Positions 16,133 to 24,039 are shown, counted from the first letter of the stretch. The stretch is DNA of 64,000 nt from Pseudotamlana agarivorans (GCF_001642835.1 NZ_LXEI01000013.1:112228-176227); one strand, 5' to 3'. Made by a program: numbers and translations. The notes: generated by a model from the letters alone, not told the origin.

Positions 16133-17017
16133 CTATTTTTTGTGTGTGTTCCAAAAGTAAAAATAGTTAAACCATTGTAAAGGATACTGGTTTAAAATCC
16201 AACTTAAGCTTTCTATATATTCTTTTAATAAAGCCTGGGCATCACGTTGTTTAAATTCGGCTTTTCTTGTATATAGATGATAATGTGTTCGTGTTTCTTT
16301 CATCACATAAACAAACAACACAGGAACGCGCAGGCGCGAAGATATTAAAAAAGGCCCTGCCGGAAAGGCTGCTTCTTCATTTAAAAAGATTTCTGATAAA
16401 TATTTAGCTCCCTTAACGTAACGATCGCCCGTTATACAGACCAATTCATTTCTTGCTAGGGCAGCATTAATTTCGAAAATATGAGATAAATCTTCTTGAA
16501 TATAAATGAGGTTTACATTAGGTTTATCTGTAACAGATTCTAGATACGTTTTAATATCGGAATGCTCAGAATCGGTAGTTAGAATATTAATAGCTGCTTT
16601 CTCTTCTAGCTCGCCAAAAAAGTATTCGGCTATTTCAAAATTTCCAACATGAGCACTAATTAGAATCCCTCCCTTTTTATTTCTTAAGGTTTCATTAATA
16701 AGCTCTACGCCGTCAAAATGATAACTAAATTTATCTCGTAACCCCGAAGGAATGGCAATTTTATCTATAATGGTTTGTCCAAAAACATAATAACTCCTAA
16801 AGATGCTTATGATACTTTTTAAACTAGAAAACTGTTGTCGCTTCCTGAAGTAATTGTAATTCGCTTTGGTGTTTCCCCAAGCAAAAAAGAAAAAATAAGA
16901 TGACACAAAATACAAGACAAAATAAGCAACGCCTAAGCCTAATTTCTTAATACAAAATACAAAAATTTTATACCCAAGAACGGTGCCTCTCGACTGCCCT
17001 CGCCATTCTTTTAACAT
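16133..17017 (-). CDS. LpxL/HtrB-like acyltransferase
   Basis: A 294-residue protein with one N-terminal membrane helix (about 30-50) and the catalytic H-x4-D/E motif of lysophospholipid/lipid A late acyltransferases: HVGNFE near residue 123, with the ITGDRY and FPAGPF segments later. Its position as second gene of the operon, between an ACP and DarA, matches aryl-polyene and flexirubin clusters, in which a dedicated acyltransferase is thought to transfer the finished chain from ACP to a lipid or resorcinol acceptor. In flexirubin it could form the ester between polyene acid and dialkylresorcinol; this is inference. Confidence 0.88.
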   Translation of the reverse strand: MLKEWRGQSRGTVLGYKIFVFCIKKLGLGVAYFVLYFVSSYFFFFAWGNTKANYNYFRKRQQFSSLKSIISIFRSYYVFGQTIIDKIAIPSGLRDKFSYHFDGVELINETLRNKKGGILISAHVGNFEIAEYFFGELEEKAAINILTTDSEHSDIKTYLESVTDKPNVNLIYIQEDLSHIFEINAALARNELVCITGDRYVKGAKYLSEIFLNEEAAFPAGPFLISSRLRVPVLFVYVMKETRTHYHLYTRKAEFKQRDAQALLKEYIESLSWILNQYPLQWFNYFYFWNTHKK

Positions 17018-17024
17018 AGAATAA

Positions 17025-17267
17025 TTAGCTTAGTTTATTTTCAATGAGGTTATAGAAGTCTTGTAAAGTGGACACCCCTTCAAAATCGTCACCTTTCAGT
17101 TTTACTCCGAAATTAGCTTCTATAGCTACTACCAGATCAACAAAATCTAAACTATCAAGCTCTAAAGTATCTTTAAGGTTAGCACGGGGACTCAAATCGT
17201 TTTCATCCACTTCAAATTCATCAACAAGAAAGTCGTTTATTTTTTCAACAATAACGGCTCTATCCAT
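17025..17267 (-). CDS. acyl carrier protein, first gene of the pigment operon
   Basis: An 80-residue ACP with phosphopantetheine attachment at Ser39 in ELDSLDFVDL. The DSL motif, acidic recognition helix and length are canonical. It is the first gene of the 22-gene minus-strand operon and is followed 7 bp later by the LpxL-like acyltransferase. By analogy with dar clusters it may be the DarC-type ACP feeding DarB, but the second ACP of the operon cannot be excluded from that role. Upstream lies a 269-bp non-coding stretch with a candidate -7 box. Confidence 0.93.
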   Translation of the reverse strand: MDRAVIVEKINDFLVDEFEVDENDLSPRANLKDTLELDSLDFVDLVVAIEANFGVKLKGDDFEGVSTLQDFYNLIENKLS

Positions 17268-17329
17268 TCTATAACATATTATTTACTACAATTAACGCCT
17301 TATCTGCGTCAACTTAAAAATGAGATTGA

Positions 17330-17337
17330 CAAAAGTA
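17330..17337 (-). promoter_or_regulatory. candidate -7 box of the pigment operon promoter
   Basis: On the minus strand the sequence is TACTTTTG, matching the Bacteroidota -7 consensus TAnnTTTG, 62 bp upstream of the first ACP start codon. No good TTTG -33 element is visible at the usual spacing, so the promoter may depend on an activator. The rest of the gap 17268-17469 shows no ORF or clear repeat. Confidence 0.45.
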
Positions 17338-17469
17338 CATCATTTTTTTATCTTAGGATTTGTGTATTGAATTTAATTGTACCCTCTAGGATTTCGTGTT
17401 AAAAACAGCGGAAAGAATGTGTGTTTTTTGTAATGAACAAAGTCATAAAACACCTTTACCAATAAAAGA

Positions 17470-17524
17470 AATAGCTATCTAAAAATCCACAAACACCTTT
17501 TTTATGGACTTTCAGACAGCTATT
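17470..17524 (-). terminator. hairpin terminator behind the WG-repeat gene
   Basis: Two 20-nt arms (17470-17489 and 17505-17524) flank a 15-nt loop. Read on the minus strand the arms pair along their whole length if three G.U pairs are allowed, while the plus-strand RNA would have A.C mismatches at the same places. A U-rich run follows on the minus strand. This fits a terminator for the gene ending at 17537 and insulates it from the pigment operon. Confidence 0.75.
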
Positions 17525-17536
17525 TAATTAACTTTA

Positions 17537-18664
17537 TTAATTGAAAAGCTCTAAATTATCGTACCAAGTATTATTTAAGACATTACCCTCTTTATCGATA
17601 AAGCCCCACTTTTTCTTCAATTTTACACGCGCCAAGCCATCAACAAAGCCTTTCACACTATTTTTTTGAAACATACTCATTCCAAAAGCTGAGATATCAT
17701 ATTGATCTTTGATTACCAATTTACCAGATTTATCTATAAAGCCCCATTCTTTTTTAGGTTTAGCAGGCGCTAAGCCATCGGTACTAAAAATTTCCATATC
17801 ATCAAATTCAAAAGGTACCACTACCTCTCCGCTTTTATTAATACATCCCCAATTTTTACCATCATAAACCGGCGCCAAATCATTTACAAAGGCCCGAACT
17901 TTATCATATTCTGGTTTTATAACCCACTCACCTTCTCCGTTAATAAAACCAACCTTATCGTCTTTTTTAGCAAAGGTTAAATCTTCATTAAGTGAAAAAT
18001 CCCAAATTTTTTCCACGCCATCAAGCGTTTTAAAATCGCCCTTAATAATTAACCCATGAACATCGCCTTTATTAGCAACTACATGTCCGTTATAGTAATT
18101 GCTTACCCCATCATATTCTGGTTTCACCAAGTAAGCTCCTGTTTTATCAATTAAGCCCCACTTATCATCTATCTGCACTTTAGCATAACCGTTAACATAT
18201 TCAAATACTTTGTCGAACTTTGTAGGGACAACGGTTTCACCATTGGTATTTATAAATCCGACTTTATCACCATTTCTAACAATAGCCATCCCCTCACTAA
18301 AGTCATACAATTTATCGGTTTCTACGTTTGTAAGCGCTTTTTCACCTTTATCATTAATAAAAAACCACGTTTTATCCTTATACACTATAGCATATCCAGA
18401 ATTAAAAGGTTTGGTTTTTTCGAATTGTGGTTGAATGACCCATTCGCCTTTTCTATTAATAAACCCCCATTCTTTATTATCGTTCATAGCCTCAGCTAAA
18501 TCGCCAGAAAAACTTTTAGCTTCCTTAAATTTAGCTTCAATAGCCCAATTTCCTGTTTTGGATATGTATCCTGATTTCTTACCTAAACTGGCTAGAGCCA
18601 ATTCTTGAGCGTAACCAAAAAGCGTGCAGATTAGAAAAACGCCCAAAAGTACTTTAGTTTTCAT
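17537..18664 (-). CDS. secreted WG-repeat (KWG) protein
   Basis: A 375-residue protein with a signal peptide (about 1-19, ending GYAQ) and about ten WG repeats of roughly 35 residues each, with cores such as EWGFINRKG, KWGLIDKTG and KWGFIDKEG. One repeat near the middle (VHGLIIKGD) is degenerate. WG repeats form beta-rich arrays seen in secreted or surface proteins of Bacteroidota, usually of unknown function. It lies between the pigment operon and the divergent halogenase-like gene but has its own terminator, so a link with the pigment is only positional. Confidence 0.88.
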   Translation of the reverse strand: MKTKVLLGVFLICTLFGYAQELALASLGKKSGYISKTGNWAIEAKFKEAKSFSGDLAEAMNDNKEWGFINRKGEWVIQPQFEKTKPFNSGYAIVYKDKTWFFINDKGEKALTNVETDKLYDFSEGMAIVRNGDKVGFINTNGETVVPTKFDKVFEYVNGYAKVQIDDKWGLIDKTGAYLVKPEYDGVSNYYNGHVVANKGDVHGLIIKGDFKTLDGVEKIWDFSLNEDLTFAKKDDKVGFINGEGEWVIKPEYDKVRAFVNDLAPVYDGKNWGCINKSGEVVVPFEFDDMEIFSTDGLAPAKPKKEWGFIDKSGKLVIKDQYDISAFGMSMFQKNSVKGFVDGLARVKLKKKWGFIDKEGNVLNNTWYDNLELFN

Positions 18665-18680
18665 AATTGAATTATTTTAA

Positions 18681-18703
18681 TGTTAATTGATTCAAATTTA
18701 ACA
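18681..18703. promoter_or_regulatory. inverted repeat TGTTAA-N11-TTAACA upstream of the WG gene
   Basis: A perfect 6-bp inverted repeat with an 11-bp spacer sits 17 bp upstream of the WG-repeat gene's start codon and 210 bp upstream of the divergent halogenase-like gene. Half-site spacing near one helical turn plus is compatible with a dimeric regulator, but in AT-rich DNA this can arise by chance. Confidence 0.25.
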
Positions 18704-18872
18704 CTATAATTATTCATAGAGAGAGATTTACAAGTAGTAAATATAACGACTAATTCTTTAAAAAACTCAATCCTAGATATTTTCACATCTATATTTAACA
18801 CAAAAACAACCAACAAAACCAATTAATTTTCAATTATAGCTGATTGCTCGAATTCTATTGCTAAATTTCGCT

Positions 18873-18880
18873 TAATTTTG
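18873..18880 (+). promoter_or_regulatory. candidate -7 box for the halogenase-like gene
   Basis: TAATTTTG matches the TAnnTTTG consensus, 33 bp before the start codon at 18914. No -33 TTTG is found at 19-21 bp spacing. The surrounding gap 18665-18913 contains no other ORF. Confidence 0.45.
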
Positions 18881-18913
18881 AGTTCTCATACAATGCTCAC
18901 ATAATTTTATAAT

Positions 18914-20152
18914 ATGAAATTAAATCAAATCGCCGTTGATGTTTTAGTTATAGGCGCAGGACCTTCAGGCTGTGTAGCCTCAGCTTACCTTAACAAGAAA
19001 GGCATCAAAGTTAAAGTTGTAGAAAAAAGCAAATTCCCTCGCTTTGTAATTGGAGAAAGTTTACTTCCCAAATGCATGGAACATTTTGAAGAGGCTGGAT
19101 TACTAAAAGTTCTAACAGACCACGGATTTGAGATTAAAAGAGGAGCGCGATTTTTAAGCCATGACATTGTATGTAACTTTGATTTCAGTAAAAAACACAC
19201 GCCTGGTTGGGATTGGACTTGGCAAGTACCTCGTGCTGATTTTGATCAATTATTGGCAGATGAAATTCAAGAACAAGGTGTTGATTTGAGTTTTGAGCAT
19301 GAAGTTGTAGATACAAAGTTTAATGATGAAGGCATTTCGATAACCACCATAAAAGACGAAAACGGTCAGCCGTATGAAGTTAAAGCAAAATACATTATTG
19401 ACTCAAGTGGTTATGGGCGTGTATTACCGCGATTATTAGGTCTTGACAAACCTTCGTCTATTCCGGAACACTCTTCGATGTTTACCCATGTTAAGGACAT
19501 CAATAGACCTGAAGGAGAAGAAGGCACTTTAATTACATTTGATGTTTTAGATCGCGATACCTGGTTTTGGGTGATTCCTTTCTCTAACGGTGATACTAGT
19601 ATTGGTTTTGTTGGAAAAACTGAACTTATTGAATCCTACGAAGGCGATATGAAAAACATGCTGAAGCTATCAAAATACTACCATAAGCGTTTTGAGAATG
19701 TGGATTTTAAGTTTGCTCCTATCAGCATAAAAAACTATGCTAAATCGGTAACACAACTGTTTGGAAAAGGCTATGTTTTAACCGGAAATAGTGCTGAATT
19801 TTTAGATCCTGTTTTTTCTTCGGGTGTTACTTTCGCTACCGAATCGGCTTTAAAATCGGCAAAATTAATTGTTACCGAATTAACTGAACGTCCTGTAGAT
19901 TGGCAAACGGAATACAGCGATTATATCATGAAAGGCGTAAATGTTTTTGCCACATACGTTAAAGAATGGTACACCGGAAATCTGCAAACTTTATTTTTTC
20001 ACCGACCAGAGAACCCTGAAATAAAAAAACAAATTTGTGCTGTTTTAGCTGGCTATGTTTGGGATGAGACTAATCCGTTTGTAAAAAAACACGATAGATT
20101 GGTGAAAAATTTAGCGCATATCATTCACATGAATCAAGAACAGGAAAAGTAA
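18914..20152 (+). CDS. flavin-dependent halogenase-like monooxygenase
   Basis: A 412-residue FAD enzyme. GAGPSG (14-19) is the dinucleotide-binding site and GESLLP (47-52) is the GES motif after it. The WxWxIP signature of flavin-dependent halogenases is present as WFWVIP (217-222), Lys75 in FEIKRG falls where the halogenase catalytic Lys is expected, and FLDPVFSSG (296-304) matches the phenol/pyrrole halogenase branch rather than tryptophan halogenases. Probable reaction: FADH2-dependent chlorination or hydroxylation of a phenolic or ACP-bound substrate. Divergent from the pigment operon and WG gene; many flexirubins are chlorinated, so a link is plausible. Confidence 0.82.
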   Translation: MKLNQIAVDVLVIGAGPSGCVASAYLNKKGIKVKVVEKSKFPRFVIGESLLPKCMEHFEEAGLLKVLTDHGFEIKRGARFLSHDIVCNFDFSKKHTPGWDWTWQVPRADFDQLLADEIQEQGVDLSFEHEVVDTKFNDEGISITTIKDENGQPYEVKAKYIIDSSGYGRVLPRLLGLDKPSSIPEHSSMFTHVKDINRPEGEEGTLITFDVLDRDTWFWVIPFSNGDTSIGFVGKTELIESYEGDMKNMLKLSKYYHKRFENVDFKFAPISIKNYAKSVTQLFGKGYVLTGNSAEFLDPVFSSGVTFATESALKSAKLIVTELTERPVDWQTEYSDYIMKGVNVFATYVKEWYTGNLQTLFFHRPENPEIKKQICAVLAGYVWDETNPFVKKHDRLVKNLAHIIHMNQEQEK

Positions 20153-20176
20153 GATTAAAGCTTAGGAAGCCATGAA

Positions 20177-21250
20177 TTATACCAACGTTTTATTTTGAAT
20201 TTTAAAGCGTTGTAAAATATTATGAATAAATTCTAATTTTTCTTTCACCTTATCGGAAATCACAAAAGGATACACATCTTTAATTCCCATAGATCGATTA
20301 ATGCTATTTACAGCATAAAACAGTGGTGTTGTTTTTTCTAAAATGGTTTTAAAGGACAAATCCCCTTCATAAGGATTAACTACTGAGAGCTTCATATGCG
20401 AAGCATTTTTAAAATTAGGATCTACTTCTAAACCAAAATAAAAAGCGGTTTCCATCGTATCCATTATATGTAAATAGTGCGACCATGTTTCGGCCCAATC
20501 CTCCCAAGGGTGTGAGGAAGCGTATTCACTTATAAAATTAGATTTCCAATTTGTTGGCGCGCCGTTTTCGTAGTGATTGGACAAGGCTTGACTGTAATCA
20601 AGACGCTCATCACCAAACAGCTTTCTAAAATCGACAGTAAAATCTTCGTTATTTTTAAAAATAAGATCCCAATAATAATGTCCCACCTCATGCCTAAAAT
20701 GCCCAATTAGCGTGCGATATTTTTCATTTAGAGAGACCCTCATTTTTTCTCGACTTACAGCATCGGCTTCCGCTAGAAGAATGGTTACTACGCCATTGGC
20801 ATGCCCCGTCATTACCTTGTCCCCATTCACATAAGTGTTGTTGGGTAAAAAATCGAAGAACAAACCAGTATCAGGATTTGTAAACTGGCTAACAACAGGA
20901 AGACCTAAACGCTCTAAAGCATATACAAGTCTGTGTTTAGCGACTTCCATATTTTTAAAACGACTTGAATATTCTGGAACAGACAGATCTGGAATGGTTC
21001 TGTTTAAATGACAAGATTTACAGAAAGTAGAATCCTCTTCTGTTGCAACCAACCAATTACATACCTCTAATTCGTGGTTCTCACAATACTTATATGACTT
21101 ACCTTTTATTTCCCAAGATACATTTTCGGGTTGCTTAGCAAAAATTTCATTTTCAGCACTCAAATACCCCAAAATAGCATCGCAATTTTCGCAGGAGGTA
21201 TTTTCAAAAAACACAGGAAAATCGCAAGAACTACATTGAAAAACTTTCAT
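20177..21250 (-). CDS. zinc-ribbon plus putative zinc metallopeptidase
   Basis: A 357-residue cytoplasmic protein. The N-terminus is a zinc ribbon (Cys6, Cys9, Cys20, Cys23) followed by a second Cys cluster (about residues 56-80, including CKSC). The rest is a peptidase-like domain with HEVGH at 187-191 and a downstream acidic segment WEDWAETWSHYLH that can supply further ligands. This matches a family annotated as putative zinc-binding metallopeptidase, common in flavobacteria and proteobacteria and of unknown substrate. It converges on the halogenase-like gene (25 bp apart) and is followed upstream by another metallopeptidase gene. Confidence 0.85.
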   Translation of the reverse strand: MKVFQCSSCDFPVFFENTSCENCDAILGYLSAENEIFAKQPENVSWEIKGKSYKYCENHELEVCNWLVATEEDSTFCKSCHLNRTIPDLSVPEYSSRFKNMEVAKHRLVYALERLGLPVVSQFTNPDTGLFFDFLPNNTYVNGDKVMTGHANGVVTILLAEADAVSREKMRVSLNEKYRTLIGHFRHEVGHYYWDLIFKNNEDFTVDFRKLFGDERLDYSQALSNHYENGAPTNWKSNFISEYASSHPWEDWAETWSHYLHIMDTMETAFYFGLEVDPNFKNASHMKLSVVNPYEGDLSFKTILEKTTPLFYAVNSINRSMGIKDVYPFVISDKVKEKLEFIHNILQRFKIQNKTLV

Positions 21251-21348
21251 TACAGAATGGTTTATAAATGAAAAACTTAAATCAGAAATTTAAAAATTAC
21301 CTTATCAAATATAAACTAAATATCAATCAGAAAAACAGCAAGTTAACC

Positions 21349-22200
21349 TTAATATCCCGCAAAATGAAAGTTAAGCATTTGTTTGGTTTTTCCGTAAACT
21401 TCGGGAAACTTAGCTTTAAACTCGGTAGGCGTTTCAATAAAAGTTTCCATAATGACAGCTAAGAATTCAAACTGATTCGTAAAGGCATATTTTCTAAAAT
21501 AGTGTGAATTAACCAGAGCCTCTCTTAGATTTGGCTCATTAAGTAAGAGCTCGGTAAGTTCTTTAAAGGTATCACTAAAAATAGTGGAGCTGATGTCGCG
21601 TTCTTTCATACTATTTATATGAATCGCATGTGTAAACTCATGAATGCCTAAATTTAGATTATCATTATCTACATCCAGGCCCAATTTAAAATCTTTCCAA
21701 CACAGCACCAGCGTGTTTAATCTCGGGTTAAATTCCCCCTTATGATAGGTATTATTCAGTTTTGAATAATAGACATCGGGATACACGATAATTTTAGATA
21801 TGATACCAATGTAGAAATCCCGAAATCCAAAAGTAAGCATCACGGCTGTCGCTGAAATTAAAACCTCAACTTCATCGGTAATTTTAAACTGATCTCTTCC
21901 AATGAAATCTTTATCTTTTATAAAACAAGCCACGCGATGCTCGAAATAACTTTGATGTTTTTTACTTAATCGGTTATAAAAAGGAAAGCTCTTTTTTAGA
22001 ATATTTTTCTGATCCCTATTTAATTTTTTCTGAAAGAAATAAAAATGGGTATACCAAGGACGCATATTTCTTAACACATACCCCATTTCTAAGGTTTTAA
22101 CCAAAAAATGCAAAATCATGTAAAACAATATGGCAAATAAAATACCTAATATAATTTGGCCACCTAAGGCTTCGTTTTGGATGATTATGGGGTAATACAT
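21349..22200 (-). CDS. MtfA-like zinc-dependent peptidase
   Basis: A 283-residue protein with an N-terminal membrane helix (about 13-35) and an MtfA/DUF980-type zinc peptidase domain. The motif HEFTH is at 187-191, preceded by LGLDVDNDNLNLGI and followed by a conserved helical segment with possible Glu ligand (EFLAVIMETF). MtfA of E. coli inactivates the Mlc repressor; the membrane-anchored flavobacterial forms have no established target. It precedes the zinc-ribbon metallopeptidase gene with a 98-bp gap; they belong to unrelated families. Confidence 0.85.
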   Translation of the reverse strand: MYYPIIIQNEALGGQIILGILFAILFYMILHFLVKTLEMGYVLRNMRPWYTHFYFFQKKLNRDQKNILKKSFPFYNRLSKKHQSYFEHRVACFIKDKDFIGRDQFKITDEVEVLISATAVMLTFGFRDFYIGIISKIIVYPDVYYSKLNNTYHKGEFNPRLNTLVLCWKDFKLGLDVDNDNLNLGIHEFTHAIHINSMKERDISSTIFSDTFKELTELLLNEPNLREALVNSHYFRKYAFTNQFEFLAVIMETFIETPTEFKAKFPEVYGKTKQMLNFHFAGY

Positions 22201-22522
22201 AAAACTTAGTAAAACTCAATATTAAGCTAATTTTTACAATTTAACGAACTTATGTAACCTATTTATTCACTTGAAAAACAATTAACGGTCCTATTAATGA
22301 ATTTAAGCAGAAGTTTCAATACACCATAAATTAAAGCCAAAACAGCTTTAAAACATTTAATTTCTATTAAAAACACATGATAACTTTATAAAAATTAAAG
22401 TGTTTATTTATTGAAAAAAATTCAAAAAACCAAGTAGGAAATTATACGCAGAAACCCCTACCTATTTTATATTTTTTATATTTTTACACCTTTAATTATT
22501 AATCCACTTAAACCCTTTTACC
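22201..22522. other. 322-bp divergent intergenic region
   Basis: AT-rich gap between the MtfA-like gene (minus) and the lipoprotein gene (plus). It contains a perfect inverted repeat TTAAAGC-N7-GCTTTAA at 22331-22351, a possible operator or weak hairpin. No clear TAnnTTTG box and no ORF or RNA gene is recognised. Confidence 0.4.
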
Positions 22523-23161
22523 ATGAAACATTTTGCTGCTGCAAAATTAACTTCAATTATGAGGTTATTTTTTTTATCGTCCGTACTCCTTCTTGCCTTA
22601 GGATGTTACCCCGAAGGCGGACAGAATGTAGACGATTTTGATCTTGTCTACACCGATTATAGTGCTGACTTTAATTTTGACACGAATTACACCTATTCGT
22701 TGCCAGATAAAGTTATCGATCTTGATAGTGATGAAGACGACCCAACTTACATTGACGAGGAATACAGCGATGCTATTTTAGGAACCGTTAAAACTAACCT
22801 CAACAGTTTAGGTTGGACCGAGGTATCTGCTCAAGATGCCGATATCGTTATTGTTACAGGTGCCTTTGATGAAAATTTTATTTACTTCCAACCATGGTGG
22901 TGGGATTGGTATTACCCATGGTATGGCCCAGATTGGGGTTGGTACTATCCAGGATATTACCCAGGATATATTAGCGGTTACAGCACAGGTTCTGTTCTTA
23001 TACAAATGACTTACCCAGCCGACACTAATAGTGATAATGAGATTCCTGTTGTGTGGTTAGGCGCGCTAAACGGATTGCTTCAAGGAGGTCAAGCCAGTAT
23101 TGTCAATAGAATTGACTCCAACATAGATCAAGCTTTTAATCAACCTCCGTTCAACAACTAA
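22523..23161 (+). CDS. DUF4136-like lipoprotein with a Trp/Tyr-rich tract
   Basis: A 212-residue lipoprotein: hydrophobic segment ending LALGC, lipidated Cys28 (the Met at 22559 would give a shorter, more usual signal). The pattern of a short DYSADFNFDTNYTY segment, a DILGTVKTNL helix and a DIVIVTG strand fits DUF4136, found in periplasmic lipoproteins. Residues 121-150 are an unusual aromatic tract in which 16 of 30 residues are Trp or Tyr, with Pro and Gly between. It is followed 11 bp later by a beta-barrel gene and shares a terminator with it. Probably cell-envelope related; function unknown. Confidence 0.75.
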   Translation: MKHFAAAKLTSIMRLFFLSSVLLLALGCYPEGGQNVDDFDLVYTDYSADFNFDTNYTYSLPDKVIDLDSDEDDPTYIDEEYSDAILGTVKTNLNSLGWTEVSAQDADIVIVTGAFDENFIYFQPWWWDWYYPWYGPDWGWYYPGYYPGYISGYSTGSVLIQMTYPADTNSDNEIPVVWLGALNGLLQGGQASIVNRIDSNIDQAFNQPPFNN

Positions 23162-23172
23162 ATTTACATTTT

Positions 23173-23760
23173 ATGAAACTTAAATTTATCATGCTTGTCG
23201 GTACATTGGTATTAACATTATCGACATTCGCTCAAGAAAAATACAGTCTTAGTTATATTATTGGAATTCCTAGTGGTCCAACCGCCGATTTTACACCATC
23301 TACAAGTTTTAGAGGTGTAGGTTTTGACTTTACTTATATGCTTTCGAAAGAATTAGGGATTGGTGCTAGTGTTGGATTACAGACCTTCTACGACGATTTA
23401 GGAAAACAAACCATTACAGACGGCACCGAAACAACTACAGCAACACGTTATCACTACATTAATAGTCTTCCTGTGTATGCGACTGCAAGTTACTTTTTTA
23501 ACAACTCTAACAATGTAACACCCTTTGTGTCTTTAGGCATTGGACTTATGTACAACCAAATCGATGAAGAAATAGGTGTATATACACTAGAAGATGATGC
23601 TTGGCAATTTAGTATGCGTCCAGAAATTGGCTTAGAGTACACTATAAACTACGGTGTTTCTCTTCGTGCTGCTGGGAGATACAACTATGCTGCTAAATCA
23701 GGTGATGTTGATGGCCTATCGCACTTCGGAATTGCTCTAGGTGTTACTTGGTCAAACTAA
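23173..23760 (+). CDS. outer-membrane beta-barrel protein
   Basis: A 195-residue protein with a signal peptide (about 1-20, ending TFAQ) and regularly spaced amphipathic beta-strands ending in YAAKSGDVDGLSHFGIALGVTW, compatible with an eight-stranded OmpA/OmpW-like barrel. Cotranscribed with the DUF4136-like lipoprotein gene (11-bp gap) and followed by a strong terminator, so the two may form an outer-membrane pair. No substrate can be inferred. Confidence 0.78.
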   Translation: MKLKFIMLVGTLVLTLSTFAQEKYSLSYIIGIPSGPTADFTPSTSFRGVGFDFTYMLSKELGIGASVGLQTFYDDLGKQTITDGTETTTATRYHYINSLPVYATASYFFNNSNNVTPFVSLGIGLMYNQIDEEIGVYTLEDDAWQFSMRPEIGLEYTINYGVSLRAAGRYNYAAKSGDVDGLSHFGIALGVTWSN

Positions 23761-23781
23761 TAGAAATTCTATTTTGAATCT

Positions 23782-23823
23782 AAAAAAGAGGTTTTGTGCT
23801 TATGGTACAGAACCTCTTTTTTT
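23782..23823 (+). terminator. rho-independent terminator after the beta-barrel gene
   Basis: A hairpin with arms AAAAAAGAGGTTTTGT and ACAGAACCTCTTTTTT around a short loop (one G.U/mismatch position), starting 22 bp after the stop at 23760. T-runs on both strands mean it could act in both directions, but it best serves the two-gene plus-strand operon. Confidence 0.8.
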
Positions 23824-23881
23824 ATAATTGCTCTTCTCGAAGGCAGATCTCGGGTCAAGGCCTTTACTAAACACAAAATAC

Positions 23882-23898
23882 TCAACACGCCGTGTTGA
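23882..23898. repeat. perfect 8-bp inverted repeat
   Basis: TCAACACG-C-CGTGTTGA is a perfect palindrome with one central base, lying between two terminators. It has no U-run, so it is not itself a terminator; it may be a protein-binding site or chance. Confidence 0.4.
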
Positions 23899-23902
23899 AA
23901 AT

Positions 23903-23957
23903 AAAAAAGCTTCACTTACAAATTCAAGTAAACTTGATTTGACGTGAAGCGTTTTTA
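23903..23957 (-). terminator. long hairpin terminator downstream of tRNA-Arg
   Basis: An outer stem GCTTCAC/GTGAAGC and an inner stem CAAATTCAAG/CTTGATTTG form a hairpin of about 20 bp with a TAAA loop, flanked by an A-run on the plus strand that gives a U-run on the minus strand. It begins 9 bp after the 3' end of the tRNA gene. Confidence 0.75.
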
Positions 23958-23965
23958 TTTATCCG

Positions 23966-24039
23966 TGACCGCGAAGGGATTCGAACCCCCAACCCTCAGA
24001 GCCGAAATCTGATATTCTATCCAGTTGAACTACGCAGCC
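23966..24039 (-). tRNA. tRNA-Arg (anticodon TCG)
   Basis: A 74-nt cloverleaf on the minus strand. The acceptor stem GGCTGCG pairs with CGCGGTC and the discriminator base is A. The anticodon stem TCAGA/TCTGA encloses the loop TTTCGGC, giving anticodon TCG (arginine, CGN codons). The T-loop is TTCGAAT. CCA is not encoded, the next bases being CGG, as is common in Bacteroidota. Direct near-repeats of 14 bp (GTTAATGGTTA units) lie just upstream at 24047-24075. Confidence 0.95.
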
